A stretch of DNA of 64,000 nucleotides from the NCBI GenBank assembly GCA_023548195.1, contig JAJHZJ010000252.1, positions 3,538,147-3,602,146 of the forward strand. Direction: 5' to 3'. The position numbers and the translations under genes are program-made. The DNA comes from Bettongia penicillata ogilbyi. Lineage: Eukaryota; Chordata; Mammalia; Diprotodontia; Potoroidae. Numbering within the stretch: position 1 is the stretch's first letter; each line of letters starts with the position of its first letter. Below the pieces are notes generated by a model. That model was not told the DNA's origin. It was given only the letters and a program-made list of their open reading frames with translations, and did not search any database. This document shows positions 32,895-43,849 of the stretch, piece after piece.

Positions 32895-33150
32895 GAATAA
32901 GTGTTACTTGAAGTTGGGAAGACCTGAGTTCAAATCTGCCCTAAGACACTTAACAGCCATATGACCCTGGAAACAATTCACTTTATCTCTTTCTGCTTCA
33001 TTTTCCTCATCTATGAAATGGAAATAGTAATACCTATTATCTCATTTTTTCTTTGCAACATTTCTGGGAAAAAATGAGAGAATATTTGTAAACCTTTCTT
33101 AATGTGCTATATGAATGCTAAACATTACTGTTGCTGCTACTGCTACTGTT
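32895..33150 (+). repeat. CORE-SINE (MIR-like)
   Basis: 'gaagttgggaagacctgagttcaaatctgcc', 'catatgaccctggaaacaattcactttatctc', 'atctatgaaatggaaatagtaatacctattatc', 'gtaaacctttcttaatgtgctatatgaatgctaa'. Confidence 0.85.
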
Positions 33151-33837
33151 GCTTTGTTTTTGATGGGCCATATTTACTCTACCTTCAAAGAAATGCAAAC
33201 CAGCCTAGGAAGTAATTGAAGTCAAATTCAGATCCTAGGTCTGTGGTTCATTGTTTTTGTTCTAAACATTCTTGATAAAGCCAACCTTCTATTTTGTCTT
33301 TGGCTGTAATAGCCTAACTGTATGGTAGCATCTTTGACCCTAGGGATCAGAGGCTTGGGTTTTTCTACAATGGATACAATGAGACACCTTGTCTAATTTC
33401 ACATTATAGAGTTCTATAAGGAGGACTAGACCATTCCGGATGACTTCCTTTCTCCTGACCTCTTAAGTCCAAAGGATTTATTTTGAAAATACCTTTTACA
33501 TATCAGGGAGCTGATGTTTCTAGTAAGCACCAGTGCTATTACTGAACTATTTTCCCTGACTAGGGTCATAGATACCAATAAAAGCAGAACCTGTTGGAAA
33601 GATAGTGTGTTTTTGAGAAGAAAACCTTGGGCACAGAGCAAACATCTGGAGGGCCAATGCAGAAATGGATTAGTTTTGCCTCTAGAGAACTGCATTCTAA
33701 ACCTGCCTAGGACTGGAAAAGACAGTGAAATTGCTTCTGTGTCCCAGTGTTCCATGGACAATTGATTCTATCAAAAGATTCAGTACACAGTCTTGGATAA
33801 CCTGTCTCTGTTCCAAGCAAATTTGGGACTGGAAGAA
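33151..33837. other. unassigned DNA, nothing recognised
   Basis: Opposing open frames of about 80-110 codons overlap at 33426-33765, but neither shows a recognisable domain, a start context or splice signals. Confidence 0.35.
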
Positions 33838-34015
33838 CAGCAGAGCTAAGAGGGACCTTAGGGATCACCCAGTCCTGCTCTCTTTTTATAGATAAGAAAA
33901 TTGGGGCCCAGAGTGTAACTGACTTGCTGAAAGTCATAGAACTCATTAGTATCAGACTTTGACAAGAATCCAGGCATCTTCTCTCCTAGCCCAGGGCTCT
34001 TTCCACCATACCTGG
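33838..34015 (-). repeat. L3/MIR-type fragment, antisense
   Basis: 'agagctaagagggaccttagggatcacccagtcctgc', 'tatagataagaaaattggggcccagag', 'tagcccagggctctttccaccatacc'. Confidence 0.8.
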
Positions 34016-34619
34016 GAAGAGAAGGTCAGTTTCAAACTGGAAATGGGATAAGCATTGTCCCAGCTGTGCTGAATCATCTGCAGCTTCTGCCTCTTTTCCC
34101 AGAAATAAATTCATTTAACCTGTCTCTTTCCCCTATAGAAAACAGTTGGGTGAATTTAGGAGTGAGCAGAATATAGCCTGTATTTCTCTGGAAATATATG
34201 CTCTGTGAGCCAATCTAATCAACATGATGAAGATATAGAGAGAAAGTCTAACCCACTGGCATGTTTTCCTAATTACTAGATTGATTTGCCAGGGAAATTA
34301 TCCCTTGGAATTTTCCTTTCCACAAGCTCTAAATGCATACATTGAAACAAACTCAACATGGACCACATAGATTTTTGCAGAAAAAGATCCTTCTAAGAGA
34401 AGCTCCAAAGTCTGCTTGTTTTGTAACCCATTCAGAATGGAATTAGAGGTGGCTATGATTCACCACCCAGTCCTTAGTAAGGAACATATTCATGTATGCA
34501 GTGCCTCTCTGAAAATCCTTCAGCTTACTTTCTCATTGCAGGTTGGTTTTCAGGTTCTAGGGAGTAACCCCGATTGGACTACACTTCTAACATTATAATA
34601 CTAGAACCAACATCTCTAC
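34016..34619. other. unassigned DNA, nothing recognised
   Basis: AT-rich and without a nameable repeat or a supported reading frame. Confidence 0.4.
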
Positions 34620-34870
34620 AAGGGAGCGGCTAGGTGAGGCACTGCAGAGAGCACCTGCTCTTGAGTTAGGAAGATCTGAGTTCAAATCCAACCTCAGAAA
34701 CTTACTAGCTGTGTGACCCTGGGCAAGTCACTTCATCCTCTTTACCTCAGCTTCTCACCTGTAAATGAGCTGGAGAAGGAAATGACAGTGCACTTTGCTA
34801 AGAAAACCTCAAATAAGGTCACAAAGAGTCAGAAATGGAAAATGAAGACTGAAAAATGACTGAATAACCG
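34620..34870 (+). repeat. marsupial CORE-SINE, full length
   Basis: 'gcggctaggtgaggcactgcagagagcac', 'gtgtgaccctgggcaagtcacttcatcc', 'aaatgagctggagaaggaaatgacag', 'ggtcacaaagagtcagaaatgg'. Confidence 0.92.
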
Positions 34871-36243
34871 AATACCTTTATGCTTCCAATTAATAATCAC
34901 AACAGGAGACACAATTAGCTCCTAGTCAAGGCATTTGCAAGGCTCTTACAGTAAGAACAACTGGTACAAAATATTTCTCTCATAAACCTTCCATAAATAA
35001 ATGAGAAGGGTAGGCACAAAACCATAAGATTAGGGGTGCTGAGGAACACGTATCAGACACACTCGTAGGAAATGAAACCCAGAGTTCCTCAATACATCAA
35101 AGTCTAGAAGCCTCTTCTCTCTGTGCATTTCTTGCAAAGCTTCCTTTTGGGTGTAGCGTCACTGTGACATAGGTTGTTCAGCAGGCTTCCTGAAGGTTCC
35201 TCCATGAATAGTTGTCTTTCTTGTCGCTGTCAGGGGTCCTACTCCCTAAAGCTGTTTTCCTCCCATAGGTGACTGTCCCTTTGTATTCCATGTTGACGAA
35301 TGGGTGCCTCTGCTCTCTGCTACATGTAATATCTCTCTGTTGATCTAGTCCCTCTACTGAGATAACTGATGAGGAATGAGGAAAGAAATCCTTCACTCTC
35401 TCATACTTCTCTCCAGTAGAGAAGAGGGGTGTCTCCTCCCCCATGGCCTCCAAGTCTAGAGTCCTGAAATTAGTCTAGGGCTTAGCTATTTAAAGCCCTC
35501 ACAGGTATGGCTAATTTGCTTGCTCAATCAATTTTGCTGTTCGCTTCTTGACTCAGAAAGGCTTTTATACTTCTTAAAGGGATCAGGGCAGAGTTGGATC
35601 TCAACAGTCAGTTTAACACCTCATTAACACTATTTGATTACATTCTGGGCCTTCTTTGACTATATCACCTAAGGCGGGGAGGGGATGAGGAGGAAGGGGA
35701 CCTTCTTTCCCACACTAACAAATAAGAAGCTGCTTGCTCCCCTTTATGTGGCAGTCATATGGACTTAGCTGCTTTTGGCTGATTTCTTCAGCTCTGCTGA
35801 TTTTAATTACAACAGTCACGAGCACCTGGAACTCTTGCAGCTGACGTATTCTAGACCTTGCTTCAATCAAGAAGTTAGGTTTGAGGGAACAGCGATCTCA
35901 GACAATGGATTTGGCCGGGTGTCAAAAGAAGGGTTCGGAAAATGAACCCTTGGGTACAGCAATAAAGGGAATCTGGTGTCTCATTTTATTTTATCTTTTA
36001 AGCTATTAATCCCAATTAAGAGATTTTCAATTCTTCCTGGAATCTGTGTTAAAGGTTGTTCCCCATATCCTTAAAAACAATTTTTAAGAAAGCATCCGTT
36101 GGCTCTTGCTGAAATACATGCTCTCTCTACACCTCCATTGTTTGAAATGCTCTTTGTTGAAGGTGTAGCTTGGGTACCAACCAAATACCCCATGAAACTT
36201 TCATTGATATCTTTCAATGGAAGATAAACTTTCCTCTTTATAT
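34871..36243. other. unassigned, largely repeat-free; possible regulatory DNA at 35700-35960
   Basis: No interspersed repeat that I can name in about 1.3 kb. 35760-35890 is rich in motif-like blocks ('gattttaattac', 'cacgagcacctggaac', 'cagctgacgtatt') and resembles conserved non-coding DNA in composition. Without alignment this is only a suggestion. The minus-strand frame at 35178-35453 has no domain that I recognise. Confidence 0.3.
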
Positions 36244-37825
36244 TTCTTTAAAAAATTTATTGTATCTCTTGTTTTTACATCATGTACATTTCCCAATGTA
36301 TTCCTTCTTCCCATGTCTTATGACGATGAATTAAAAAGAAGAAAATAGTTAAGCAAAACCAACCACCATATTAACTATGTACAACATTATGTGCAGTGTT
36401 ACACATCCATAATCTTCCACCTCTTCAAAGGAGAGAGGGACACATATGTACCTTATGGCTATTTTTTAGGCCAAGTTTGGTCATTATAATTTCATGACCT
36501 TTGGTTTGATGATTTTTGTGGTTTATTTTTCATTTATATTGTTGTAGTTGTCATACCGCTTTTCTTGATCTGCTTATTTTATTTTGCATCAGATCATATA
36601 TGAAATTCTATGCTTCTCTGTATTCACAGTTTTCCTTGTTTCTTATAGCACAGTAATATTCTATTACATTCCCCAGACCAGAGGCATTTACTTTATTTCA
36701 ATTTCATTGCTGTTGCTGAAAAATATCTCTCATTTTTTTTGTGTACATGAGAACTTTCTTTTAATGAATGACCTCCATTGGGTATTTGCCCAATGAGTTG
36801 TCAGGATCAAAGGGCACAAAGTGGAAGCTTAGTCACTTTCCCAGATATTTCTGAATCTAAAAGGGAAGACGTTTGTTATTGTTTAGCATAATTCCAAATT
36901 GTTATCTATAATGGTTAGACCAGTTCACATCTCCATCAACAGGGCATTCATGTGTCTGTATTTCCACAGCCTATTCAACATTGACTATTCCCATCCCATT
37001 TGTCATCTTTGCCAAATGATGACTGGATGAGAGATGAAACCACAGTTACTTAGATTTGTGTTTCTCTCATTAATAATTTGAAACAATCTTTAATATGATT
37101 ATTGGGATAATTTCTAATTCTTTTGAGAACTTTTAATTCATATCTTTGACTACTTATCTACTGGGGAATGTTTTGATTCCTTCTTATATGTTTTTGATAG
37201 GTCCCAATATATCTTGTATTTCAGTTTCTTATTGAACACTTATCAATCTCTACTTAGAGATATTTGATTCAAATATTTTTCCCAATTGGGCACTTTCTTT
37301 CTTGTCCTAGTTGTATCAGTTTTGCTCATGTAACCTTTTCAATTTCATATAAGTAAAATGATATATTTTATCTTTTGTGATCACTTCTATCTCTGGTTAA
37401 TAATTGTACTCCTTGCCATTGCTTTGAAAGCTGTTTTATGTGATTCTCTTTTAATTTTTTCATGGTATGACTTTTAATATTCAAGTTACATATCCATTTC
37501 AAATACATTGTGATGTATAGTACAAGCTGTTGGTCTAAATCTTATTTCTGCCAAGCCAGTTTTCCCAACTATTCTGGGCAAATAAGGAGTTTTTCTTTAA
37601 ATAATTTATAACCTTGGGTTTATTGAACACAGGGTTATTGAGTTCAATGGTTTCTAATTCTGGTTTATCTAGTCTGTTTCACTCATCTACTTTTCTATTT
37701 TTAAACCAGTAGTACCAGTCAGTTTTGATAATTAATGCTTTATAGCATAGTTTGAGGTTTGGGACTGTTATTTTCCTTCCTTTCTACTTTTTTTCTCAAT
37801 ATTTTCTTTGAGTTTTTTTGTTCTT
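36244..37825 (-). mobile_element. old L1 LINE, antisense, 3' part (host of nested L1)
   Basis: 3'UTR-like start ('tttaaaaaatttattgtatctc') followed by antisense ORF2: 'taattccaaattgttatctataatggttagaccagttcacatctccatcaac' (36889, in pieces), 'tttttcccaattgggcac', 'ttacatatccatttcaaatac', 'taaccttgggtttattg', 'aaaccagtagtaccagtcagttttgataattaatgctttatagcatagtttgaggtt' (37705). These map to the C-terminal third of L1 ORF2. It stops mid-ORF at the poly-T of the younger L1 and resumes at 41639. Confidence 0.85.
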
Positions 37826-38482
37826 TATTTTTTTAAATAGTATTTTATTTTCCCCCAATCACATCTCAAGACAATTTTTAGCGTTCATTTTTACAAGATT
37901 TTGAGATTCAAGTTTTTATTCTTTTTCCTCCCCTCTTCCTAAAATGGTCGGCAATTTGATATAGGTTATACATGTGCTATCATGGAAAATCTATTTCTAT
38001 ATTAGTCACAGTTGTGAAAGAAGAAATAGATCAGAAGAAAAAAGCAAAAAAGAATAAATTAAGTGAAAAAGTATACCTCAGTCTTCATTCAGTCTATCAG
38101 TCTTTTATCTGGATGTAGATAGTATGAGTCCTTTGTACTTGTCTTGGATCATTATGTTGCTGAGTAAAGCTGAGTCATTCACAGTTGATCATCAACAATG
38201 TTGCTGATACTGTTGATACAATATTTTCCTGGTTCTGCTCATTTCACTTTCTATCAGTTTGTACAAGTCTTTCTAGGTTTTTTTCTGAAATCTGTCTATT
38301 CATTTTTTTTTATTGCACAATAGTATTCTATTATATTCATATATTGCAGGTTGTTGAGCCATTTCCCAATTGATGGCCATACCATCACTTCCCAATTTTT
38401 GCTACCACAAAAAGGGCTGCTATAAATATTTTTGTATGTGTAGGTCCTATACTCTTTTTAATGTTCTCTTTGCAATATAGAC

Positions 38483-38880
38483 CTAGTAGTGCTGGATCAG
38501 TTGGTTGTTCTTTTGGGCAGACTTCCAAATTGTTCTCCAGAATGGTTGGATCAGTTCACAACTCCACCAACAGTGCATTAGTGTCCCAATTTTCTCACAT
38601 CCTCTCCAACATTTATAATGTTCCTTTTTTGTCATATTAGCTAATCTGGTAGGTGTAAGGTGGTACCTTAGAGTTGTTTTAATTTGCATTCCTTTAATTA
38701 AAAGTGATTTAGAGCACTTCTTCATATGCCTATGAATAACTTTGATGTCTTCATCTGAAAACTGCCTGTTCATATCCTTTGACCATTTCTCAATTGGGAA
38801 ATGACTTGTGTTCTTATAAATTTGACTCAGTTCTCTAAATATCGGAAAAATTAGACCTTTATCAGACACTTGCTATAAAG
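38483..38880 (-). pseudogene. L1 ORF2 C-terminal domain remnant
   Basis: A 128-codon open frame encodes the cysteine-rich C-terminus of L1 ORF2p, which helps bind RNA. Landmarks in order are 'KWSKDMNRQFSDEDIKV', 'HMKKCSKSLLIKGMQIKTTL', 'RYHLTPTRLANM', 'CWRGCEKIGTLMHCWWSCEL' and 'IQPFWRTIWKS'. These parallel the conserved mammalian L1 'MNRHF...MKKCS...MQIKTT.RYHL.P' and 'CWRGC...HCWW.C' motifs. The endonuclease and RT domains that should precede it are missing, so the frame survives as a fragment of the deleted L1. Confidence 0.93.
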
Positions 38881-39059
38881 ATTGTTTCCTAGCCTTCTGC
38901 TTTCTTTCTAATCTTTGTTGCATTGGTTTTGTTGGTGCAAAAGCTTTTTAATCTAATGTAGTCAAAATTATCTATTTTACATTTCATGATATTCTCTGTC
39001 TCATTTGGTCATGGATTTTTCCCTTCTCCATAGATCTGACAGACAGACTATTTTAGCAT

Positions 39060-39330
39060 TATCTATGCTACTTTTTATAAGATGTAGTTTCCTTATCTCT
39101 TTTAATTAGGTCTATTTTTGCTTTTGCTTTGTCCAAGACCAGGATTTTTTTTTACTTCAGCTGAAGCCTAATAAATTCTTCTCCAGTGCCTGACCTTATT
39201 TACTCTGTGTATGGCTTTCTGCTTCAAGTGTGTTTCTTTTAAACAACATATTGTAGAATTCTGGTTTTTGATCCACTCTGCTGTTTGCTTCTGTTTTGTG
39301 GGAGAATTCACTCCATACATTCATAGTTAT
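39060..39330 (-). pseudogene. L1 ORF2 endonuclease N-terminal remnant
   Basis: On the minus strand the order is 'ataactatgaatgta', 'cagcagagtggatcaaaaaccag', 'tgttgtttaaaagaaacacact', 'tggagaagaatttattaggcttcagctgaagt' and 'aattaaaagagataaggaaactac'. These correspond to the N-terminal half of the L1 endonuclease ('C.QE.H', 'KRDKEGNYI'). The sequence breaks off near 39050-39060 and the C-terminal ORF2 region starts directly. Stops and indels are present. Confidence 0.8.
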
Positions 39331-39904
39331 GATTACCAAATGCGTATTTTCCTCCATTCCATTTTTCCTCCTCTGTCCTATTTGTCTTTTCTTTCACCTT
39401 TTCCCTCCTCAACAGTGTCTTACTTCTGTCTACTGTCTCCTCCAATCTGCCTTCTCTTCTGTCAGTCCTCTCCCCACTCCTTTACTTAATTTCCTCTCCT
39501 CTTACTTTCCTGTTAGGTAAGATAGATTTCTATATTCAACTGATTTTGTATATTATTTTCTCTTTGAGACAATACTGATAGAGAAAGTTTCAAGTGATGC
39601 CCATTGCCCATCCTCCTTTTTTTCCCTCCACTGTAATAGATTCTTCACACTTATTCATGTGAAATAATTTACCCCATTCTACCTCTCCCTTCCTTCTTCT
39701 TTCTCATCCCCTAATTATTTTTATGCCATTCCCTCACATTCTCCTTATACCTATACTCTCTGTCTAGGTATATTCCTTCTAGCTGTGCTATTAGTGTTTT
39801 TTTTTAAGAATAAGAAGTTTCATCTTCCCATGTAGGGATGTAAACATTTTAGCTCCACTGAATCCATTATGTTATCTTCTCTGTTTTGACCTTTTAAGGC
39901 TTCT

Positions 39905-41050
39905 CTTGAGTTTTGATATTGGAGATCAAATTTTTGTTCAGTTTTGTTCAGTTCAACTCCTCTCCTTATGAAAGCTTGAAATTCTCCTATTTCATTGAAT
40001 GACTAATTTTTTTTTTCCTTGAAGTATTATGCTTAATTTTGCTGGGTAGCTGATTCTTTGTTGTAGTCCTAGCTCCTTTGCTTTTCAGAATATCATGTTC
40101 CATGACCTTTAGTCCTTTAGTGTTGCAGTTGCTAAGTCCTGTGTAATCCTAATTGTGGCTCCCCAGTATTTGAATTGTTTCTTTCTGACCCTTTGCAGTA
40201 TATTTTCCTTGACCTGAAAATTCTGAAATATGGCTATAATGTTGCTTGGAGTATTTATTTTGGGATCTCTTTCCTAAGTTGATCAGTAAATTCTTTCTAT
40301 GCTTATTTTACCTTCTCATTCCAGGATATCTGGGCAGTTTCCCTTGAAAATTTCTTGTAAGATGTCATTCAGGTCCTCCTTTTGATTATGGCTTTCAAGT
40401 AGTCCAATGATTCTGACATTGTCTCTCTTGGATCTATTTTCCAGGTCACTTGTTTTTTCAATCAGATATTTTACATTTTCTTAAATTTTTTCATTCTTTT
40501 AAATTTGCTTGATTAATTCTTGATGTCTCATAGAGTCATTAGTTTCCACTTGCCAAATTCTAACTTTTAAGTAGTTGTTTTCCTCAGGTAGCTTTTGTAC
40601 TTCCTTTCCCATTGTTGTACTTTTTAAAAACTTATTTTCTTCTATAGATTTTTGTATCTCCTTTTCCATTTGGCCAATTCTACTTTTTAAGCAATTGTTT
40701 TCTCTCCCCCCCACCAATTAATTCTCTTGCATTGCTCTCATTTTGCTTCCCAATTTTTCTTCTACTTCTCTTATATGATTCTTAAGCTCCTTTTTGAGCT
40801 CTTCCATGAGTTCTTTCTAGGTTTGAAACCACTTCCTATTTTTCTTTGGGGCTCTGCCCATAAATGTTTTGACATTGTTGTCCTTTTCTGATTTTGTGTC
40901 TTTATCTTTCCTGTCACCATAATACTTTTCTATAGTCAGATTATTATTTTTTGTTTGTTTTTTTTTTTTGCTTATCTTTTTTTGGTCCTTTTCCATTTCT
41001 TTTAAATTTGAGCTCTGTTCCCAGGATGGAAGGGGCAATGCCTCAGGCAT
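39905..41050 (-). pseudogene. L1 ORF1 remnant (younger L1)
   Basis: Starts MPEALPLP at 41050, with a basic lysine-rich N-terminus ('KKISKKKKQTKN') and 'GRAPKKNRKWFQT'. It continues as a coiled coil in shifted frames (40717-40499, 'MEKEIQKSIEENKFLKS'), the RRM landmark 'NRSKRDNVRIIGLLESHN' (about 40440-40385), and a C-terminal domain near 40000-39910 that ends close to 'gaagcctta'. Several frameshifts; not functional. Its layout matches the ORF1 at 28430-29438, so the two elements are relatives. Confidence 0.85.
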
Positions 41051-41638
41051 CTTGTGTCAGAGACTACACCTTTAGCTATTTACCTGGTGCTATACCCATG
41101 TTGCCTTGCAGCTCATGCGGGACCCTCATGCCCGGGGCTGTGATGAGGGGGTAGATTTGGGAGTGGCTGGCACTGCTGGAAGCTGTGGGTATCTAACAGC
41201 TTACCTGGTTCTGAGACAAGGTTCTAATGCTGGTGTCTGGTGTTTGCTGAGACAAGTGGGGTGTTTCTTCATTTTCTCAGGTCTTCCACTGGAGGCTGCC
41301 TGTTTGCCCAGGGCTATGCTGAGGCATATGGGGGGTCCTGGTGTTGGTATTTGCTAGTTTCACCACACTGGGGCTCAAGATCTCCCACTAGTTTGCTGAG
41401 GTACGGCTTGCTGCTGACTTGCTGGAATGCTTCCCATCCTGGAGGGAGCTCCACTTTTACCTGAATGAGACAGACCACCTTCTAAGTTTCTCTGGTTCAA
41501 AAATTGTTTGACTCTGTAATTTTGCTAGCTCTGCTGTTCCAGGATTTGTTTTGGGGCACCATCTTATGGCTGTTTGGAGGTGAATATGGGAGAGTTATGG
41601 AGATTTAGTGCTTATTCTGCCATCTTGGCTCCCAGAAG

Positions 41639-42460
41639 TCTTCTTTCATTCTTTAAAATGAATTGTTACTGTTTTGCCTGGCTCTATAAAGTTTCTTGGT
41701 AGTTTGATTGGTATAGCCTGTAAGTTAATTTAAGTAGCAGTATCATTTTTATTCTAATGCTGTGTCTAACCACAAGCACCAGTTATCCTTCTTATTTTTT
41801 TTTTTACTTTTTCCGGTAAGCTTGTGTAATTGTAAACCTTTATGGATTCTGAATTGTCATGGTGGACTGATTTCAATATATTTTGTGCATTTTGTCATTA
41901 TTTTGAATGAAGCTTTCTTTTCTATTCTAAATCCTCCTGGATTTTGTTGTTGCTTGAAATTCGACTGATACGACAAGTTGACTGTGTTTCCTATTCCTTT
42001 ACTCAGTTTATTAATTGAATCAGTTTCTTTGCTGATTCTCCAACATTTTCATTATTTCATTGGCAGAAAAGGAGAGGTTCTTTTCCCCCTCTCTTTGCCT
42101 ATCTTTCTGGCTTTCATTTCTCTCTTGTCTCATTGTTCTTGCTACCACATCTACAAATAAATTAAATAACAGGAAGGAAAAGGGGTCTGCTTGCTTTAAT
42201 TCCTTTATTTATGGGGAAAATTTCTAGTGTTTCTCCATTGCATGTAATGTTAGTTTTTGCTTTTATACATATACATACATATACATGCACATATTTATCA
42301 CACTGAAAAGGTCCAACAATACTTGTGCTCTATAGGGTTTTTAGTATATATGAGTATTTTACTTTGTCAAAGGCTTCCTCTGATTCTGTTTGTAGGTTAG
42401 GTTTTAATGGCTCAGAATGAGTATAAATAGCAATTTTTTTTTCTGTTCTGGACAGAAACC
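41639..42460 (-). mobile_element. old L1 LINE, antisense, continuation after nested L1
   Basis: Resumes with 'tggctctataaagtttcttggtagtttgattgg' (41681), then 'tttattctaatgc', 'aaacctttatggattctgaattgtc', 'ccacatctacaaataaattaaataacaggaaggaaaaggggtctgc' (42147, in pieces), 'tctccattgcatgtaatgttag' and 'actttgtcaaaggcttcctctgattctg' (42361). These are successive antisense blocks of the RT domain and follow on from 37825 in L1 order. Confidence 0.85.
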
Positions 42461-42534
42461 CTAAGGGTCTTTCTCTTCCAGACTGATATTTTTGTGATAA
42501 TAAACTGTTTCATCTTTTGTCTCTTTTCCTAGCC

Positions 42535-42805
42535 AGTAATCATTGAATGGGTGTTGTCTCAGATAAACTGAGACCTGGGAAAGATTTTAATTTAGAAAGG
42601 CTAAGGTCACCCACCACATCCTGGGACATTATCAGTCCTCTTGACTTGTGTATTTTGTCTTGCCACTGAACTTTTATGGCTTTGGAGGAAAGAGTGAGGC
42701 TGGCAACTTTCACAGTTCTGCTTTACTTAAATCCAATTCACATGCAAGCCAAGACATTTGTGATGTCATTGTCTTCTTAGAGACGGAAAGCCAAACAACA
42801 TCTAT
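42535..42805 (+). repeat. RTE-tailed SINE (diverged copy)
   Basis: 'gaatgggtgttgtctcagataaactgagacctgggaaag', 'aaaggctaaggtcacccaccacatcctggg', 'aagagtgaggctggcaac', 'tttacttaaatccaattcacatgcaagcc', 'gtgatgtcattgtcttcttagaga'. It is the reverse complement counterpart of 47010-47398. Confidence 0.82.
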
Positions 42806-42873
42806 TTAAAAGAATACATAATTTAAACATTTTTTTACTTTTACCATATCACATCTTGTAATTATAGTTACTT

Positions 42874-42901
42874 ATATAATGCCCTCCCCAGGGCATTATA
42901 T
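42874..42901. repeat. perfect hairpin, 12-bp arms, CCCC loop
   Basis: ATATAATGCCCT (42874-42885) and AGGGCATTATAT (42890-42901) are exact reverse complements separated by four C. An AT-rich stretch to about 42935 follows. It is not a transcription terminator in this eukaryotic setting. It could be a chance or cruciform-prone site. Confidence 0.9.
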
Positions 42902-43009
42902 ATAATTATATATAAATATAATATATATAATCTTTGAGGGCAGGGAGTATTTTTTTTCATATTTGTATCCCTAGGCCAGTACTTTGACCATACAAATACC
43001 TTAATAAAT

Positions 43010-43330
43010 GGGGCAGCTAAGTGGTGTGGTGGATAGAGCACCAGTGCAGGAGTCAGGAGAACTTGAATTCAAATCTCACCTCAGATACTTGACACTCATT
43101 AGCTGTGTGACCTTGGGCAAGTCACTTAACCCCAATTGCCTCATCCTGGGTCATCTCTAGTCATCCTGATGAATATCTGGTCACTGGATTCAGACAGCTC
43201 TGGAGGAGAAGTGAGGCTGGTGACCTGCACAGCCTTCCCTCACTCAAAATAAAGTCAAGTGCAAGTCATGTCATCATTTCTCTGATGACACGGTCTTCTT
43301 GGTCAACAAAGGACAAACACACACACCTGA
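43010..43330 (+). repeat. complete composite SINE: tRNA-like head plus RTE tail
   Basis: The head 'gggcagctaagtggtgtggtggatagagcac' and 'gtgtgaccttgggcaagtcacttaaccccaattgcctca' join directly to the RTE-type body 'tcctgggtcatctctagtcatcctgatgaatatctggtcactggattc' and tail 'gtcatgtcatcatttctctgatgacacggtcttcttgg...aaaggacaaac', followed by (CA)n. It shows how the two modules seen separately elsewhere are fused in one unit. Low divergence suggests a fairly recent insertion. Confidence 0.93.
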
Positions 43331-43399
43331 ATAAATAATTTAATAAATTTTTGTTCAACTAAATGGAAACTCTTCTATTAATTAATTAAACCTTCATGT

Positions 43400-43590
43400 T
43401 TACATTGCATTATGTTGAACTTTATAAATATTATCTCATTTGTTGTTCGCACTAACCCTCTGAGACAGAAAGTGTGGGTACATTTTCCTTTCATTTTACA
43501 GATGAAGAAACTCAGATGAGACTCAGATCATAACTTTCAGATGTTCTGATAAGTGACAGGGCCGGGACGCAAAACTATATCTTCTGATTA
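43400..43590 (-). repeat. MIR-type SINE, antisense
   Basis: 'ttataaatattatctcatttgttgttcgcactaaccctctgagacag', 'cattttacagatgaagaaactcagatgagactcag'. The remaining 3' part is worn. Confidence 0.8.
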
Positions 43591-43849
43591 CAGCAGCAAT
43601 GTCCTTCCCATTACAAAGAATGTCATCAGGAAATAACTCCAAGCTAAGAAAACTGAGGAATTTCTCTTTCCACTCCTCTTTTGCCCTGGAAGTGATAAAC
43701 AACACATGTCTTACACTCTGTGTGGCTGTAGATAATTCATACCCTCATTTGTAAAATGAGAGGTTTGGACTTGAGTATCTTCTGGTTAACAATCTATGAA
43801 CCTTTTGCTCTAAGCCTCATGCCACCCCTAGATGAAGGGAAATCTCCTT

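Larger units (their letters stand above)
37826..41638 (-). mobile_element. younger L1 LINE, antisense, internally deleted, nested in old L1
   Basis: Read on the minus strand it has the 5' end 'cttctgggagccaagatggc' (41638-41619), a ~590-base 5'UTR, ORF1 (about 41050-39905), an inter-ORF region, the start of ORF2 endonuclease (about 39330-39060), then, without reverse transcriptase, the ORF2 C-terminus (38880-38483), the 3'UTR and a short poly-A (37826-37834 as T). Both termini are present, so this is a full-ended copy with a deletion, at about 3.8 kb instead of the usual 6-7 kb. Clear target duplications were not found. Confidence 0.87.

Noticed and set aside
33426..33765. Overlapping opposite-strand frames of 83-111 codons
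   Set aside because: Mutual shadows without domain, start context or splice signals.
37810..41660. Target-site duplication of the younger L1
   Set aside because: Only a 7-base 'ttcttta' is shared near both ends and it does not abut the element at 41638; not convincing.
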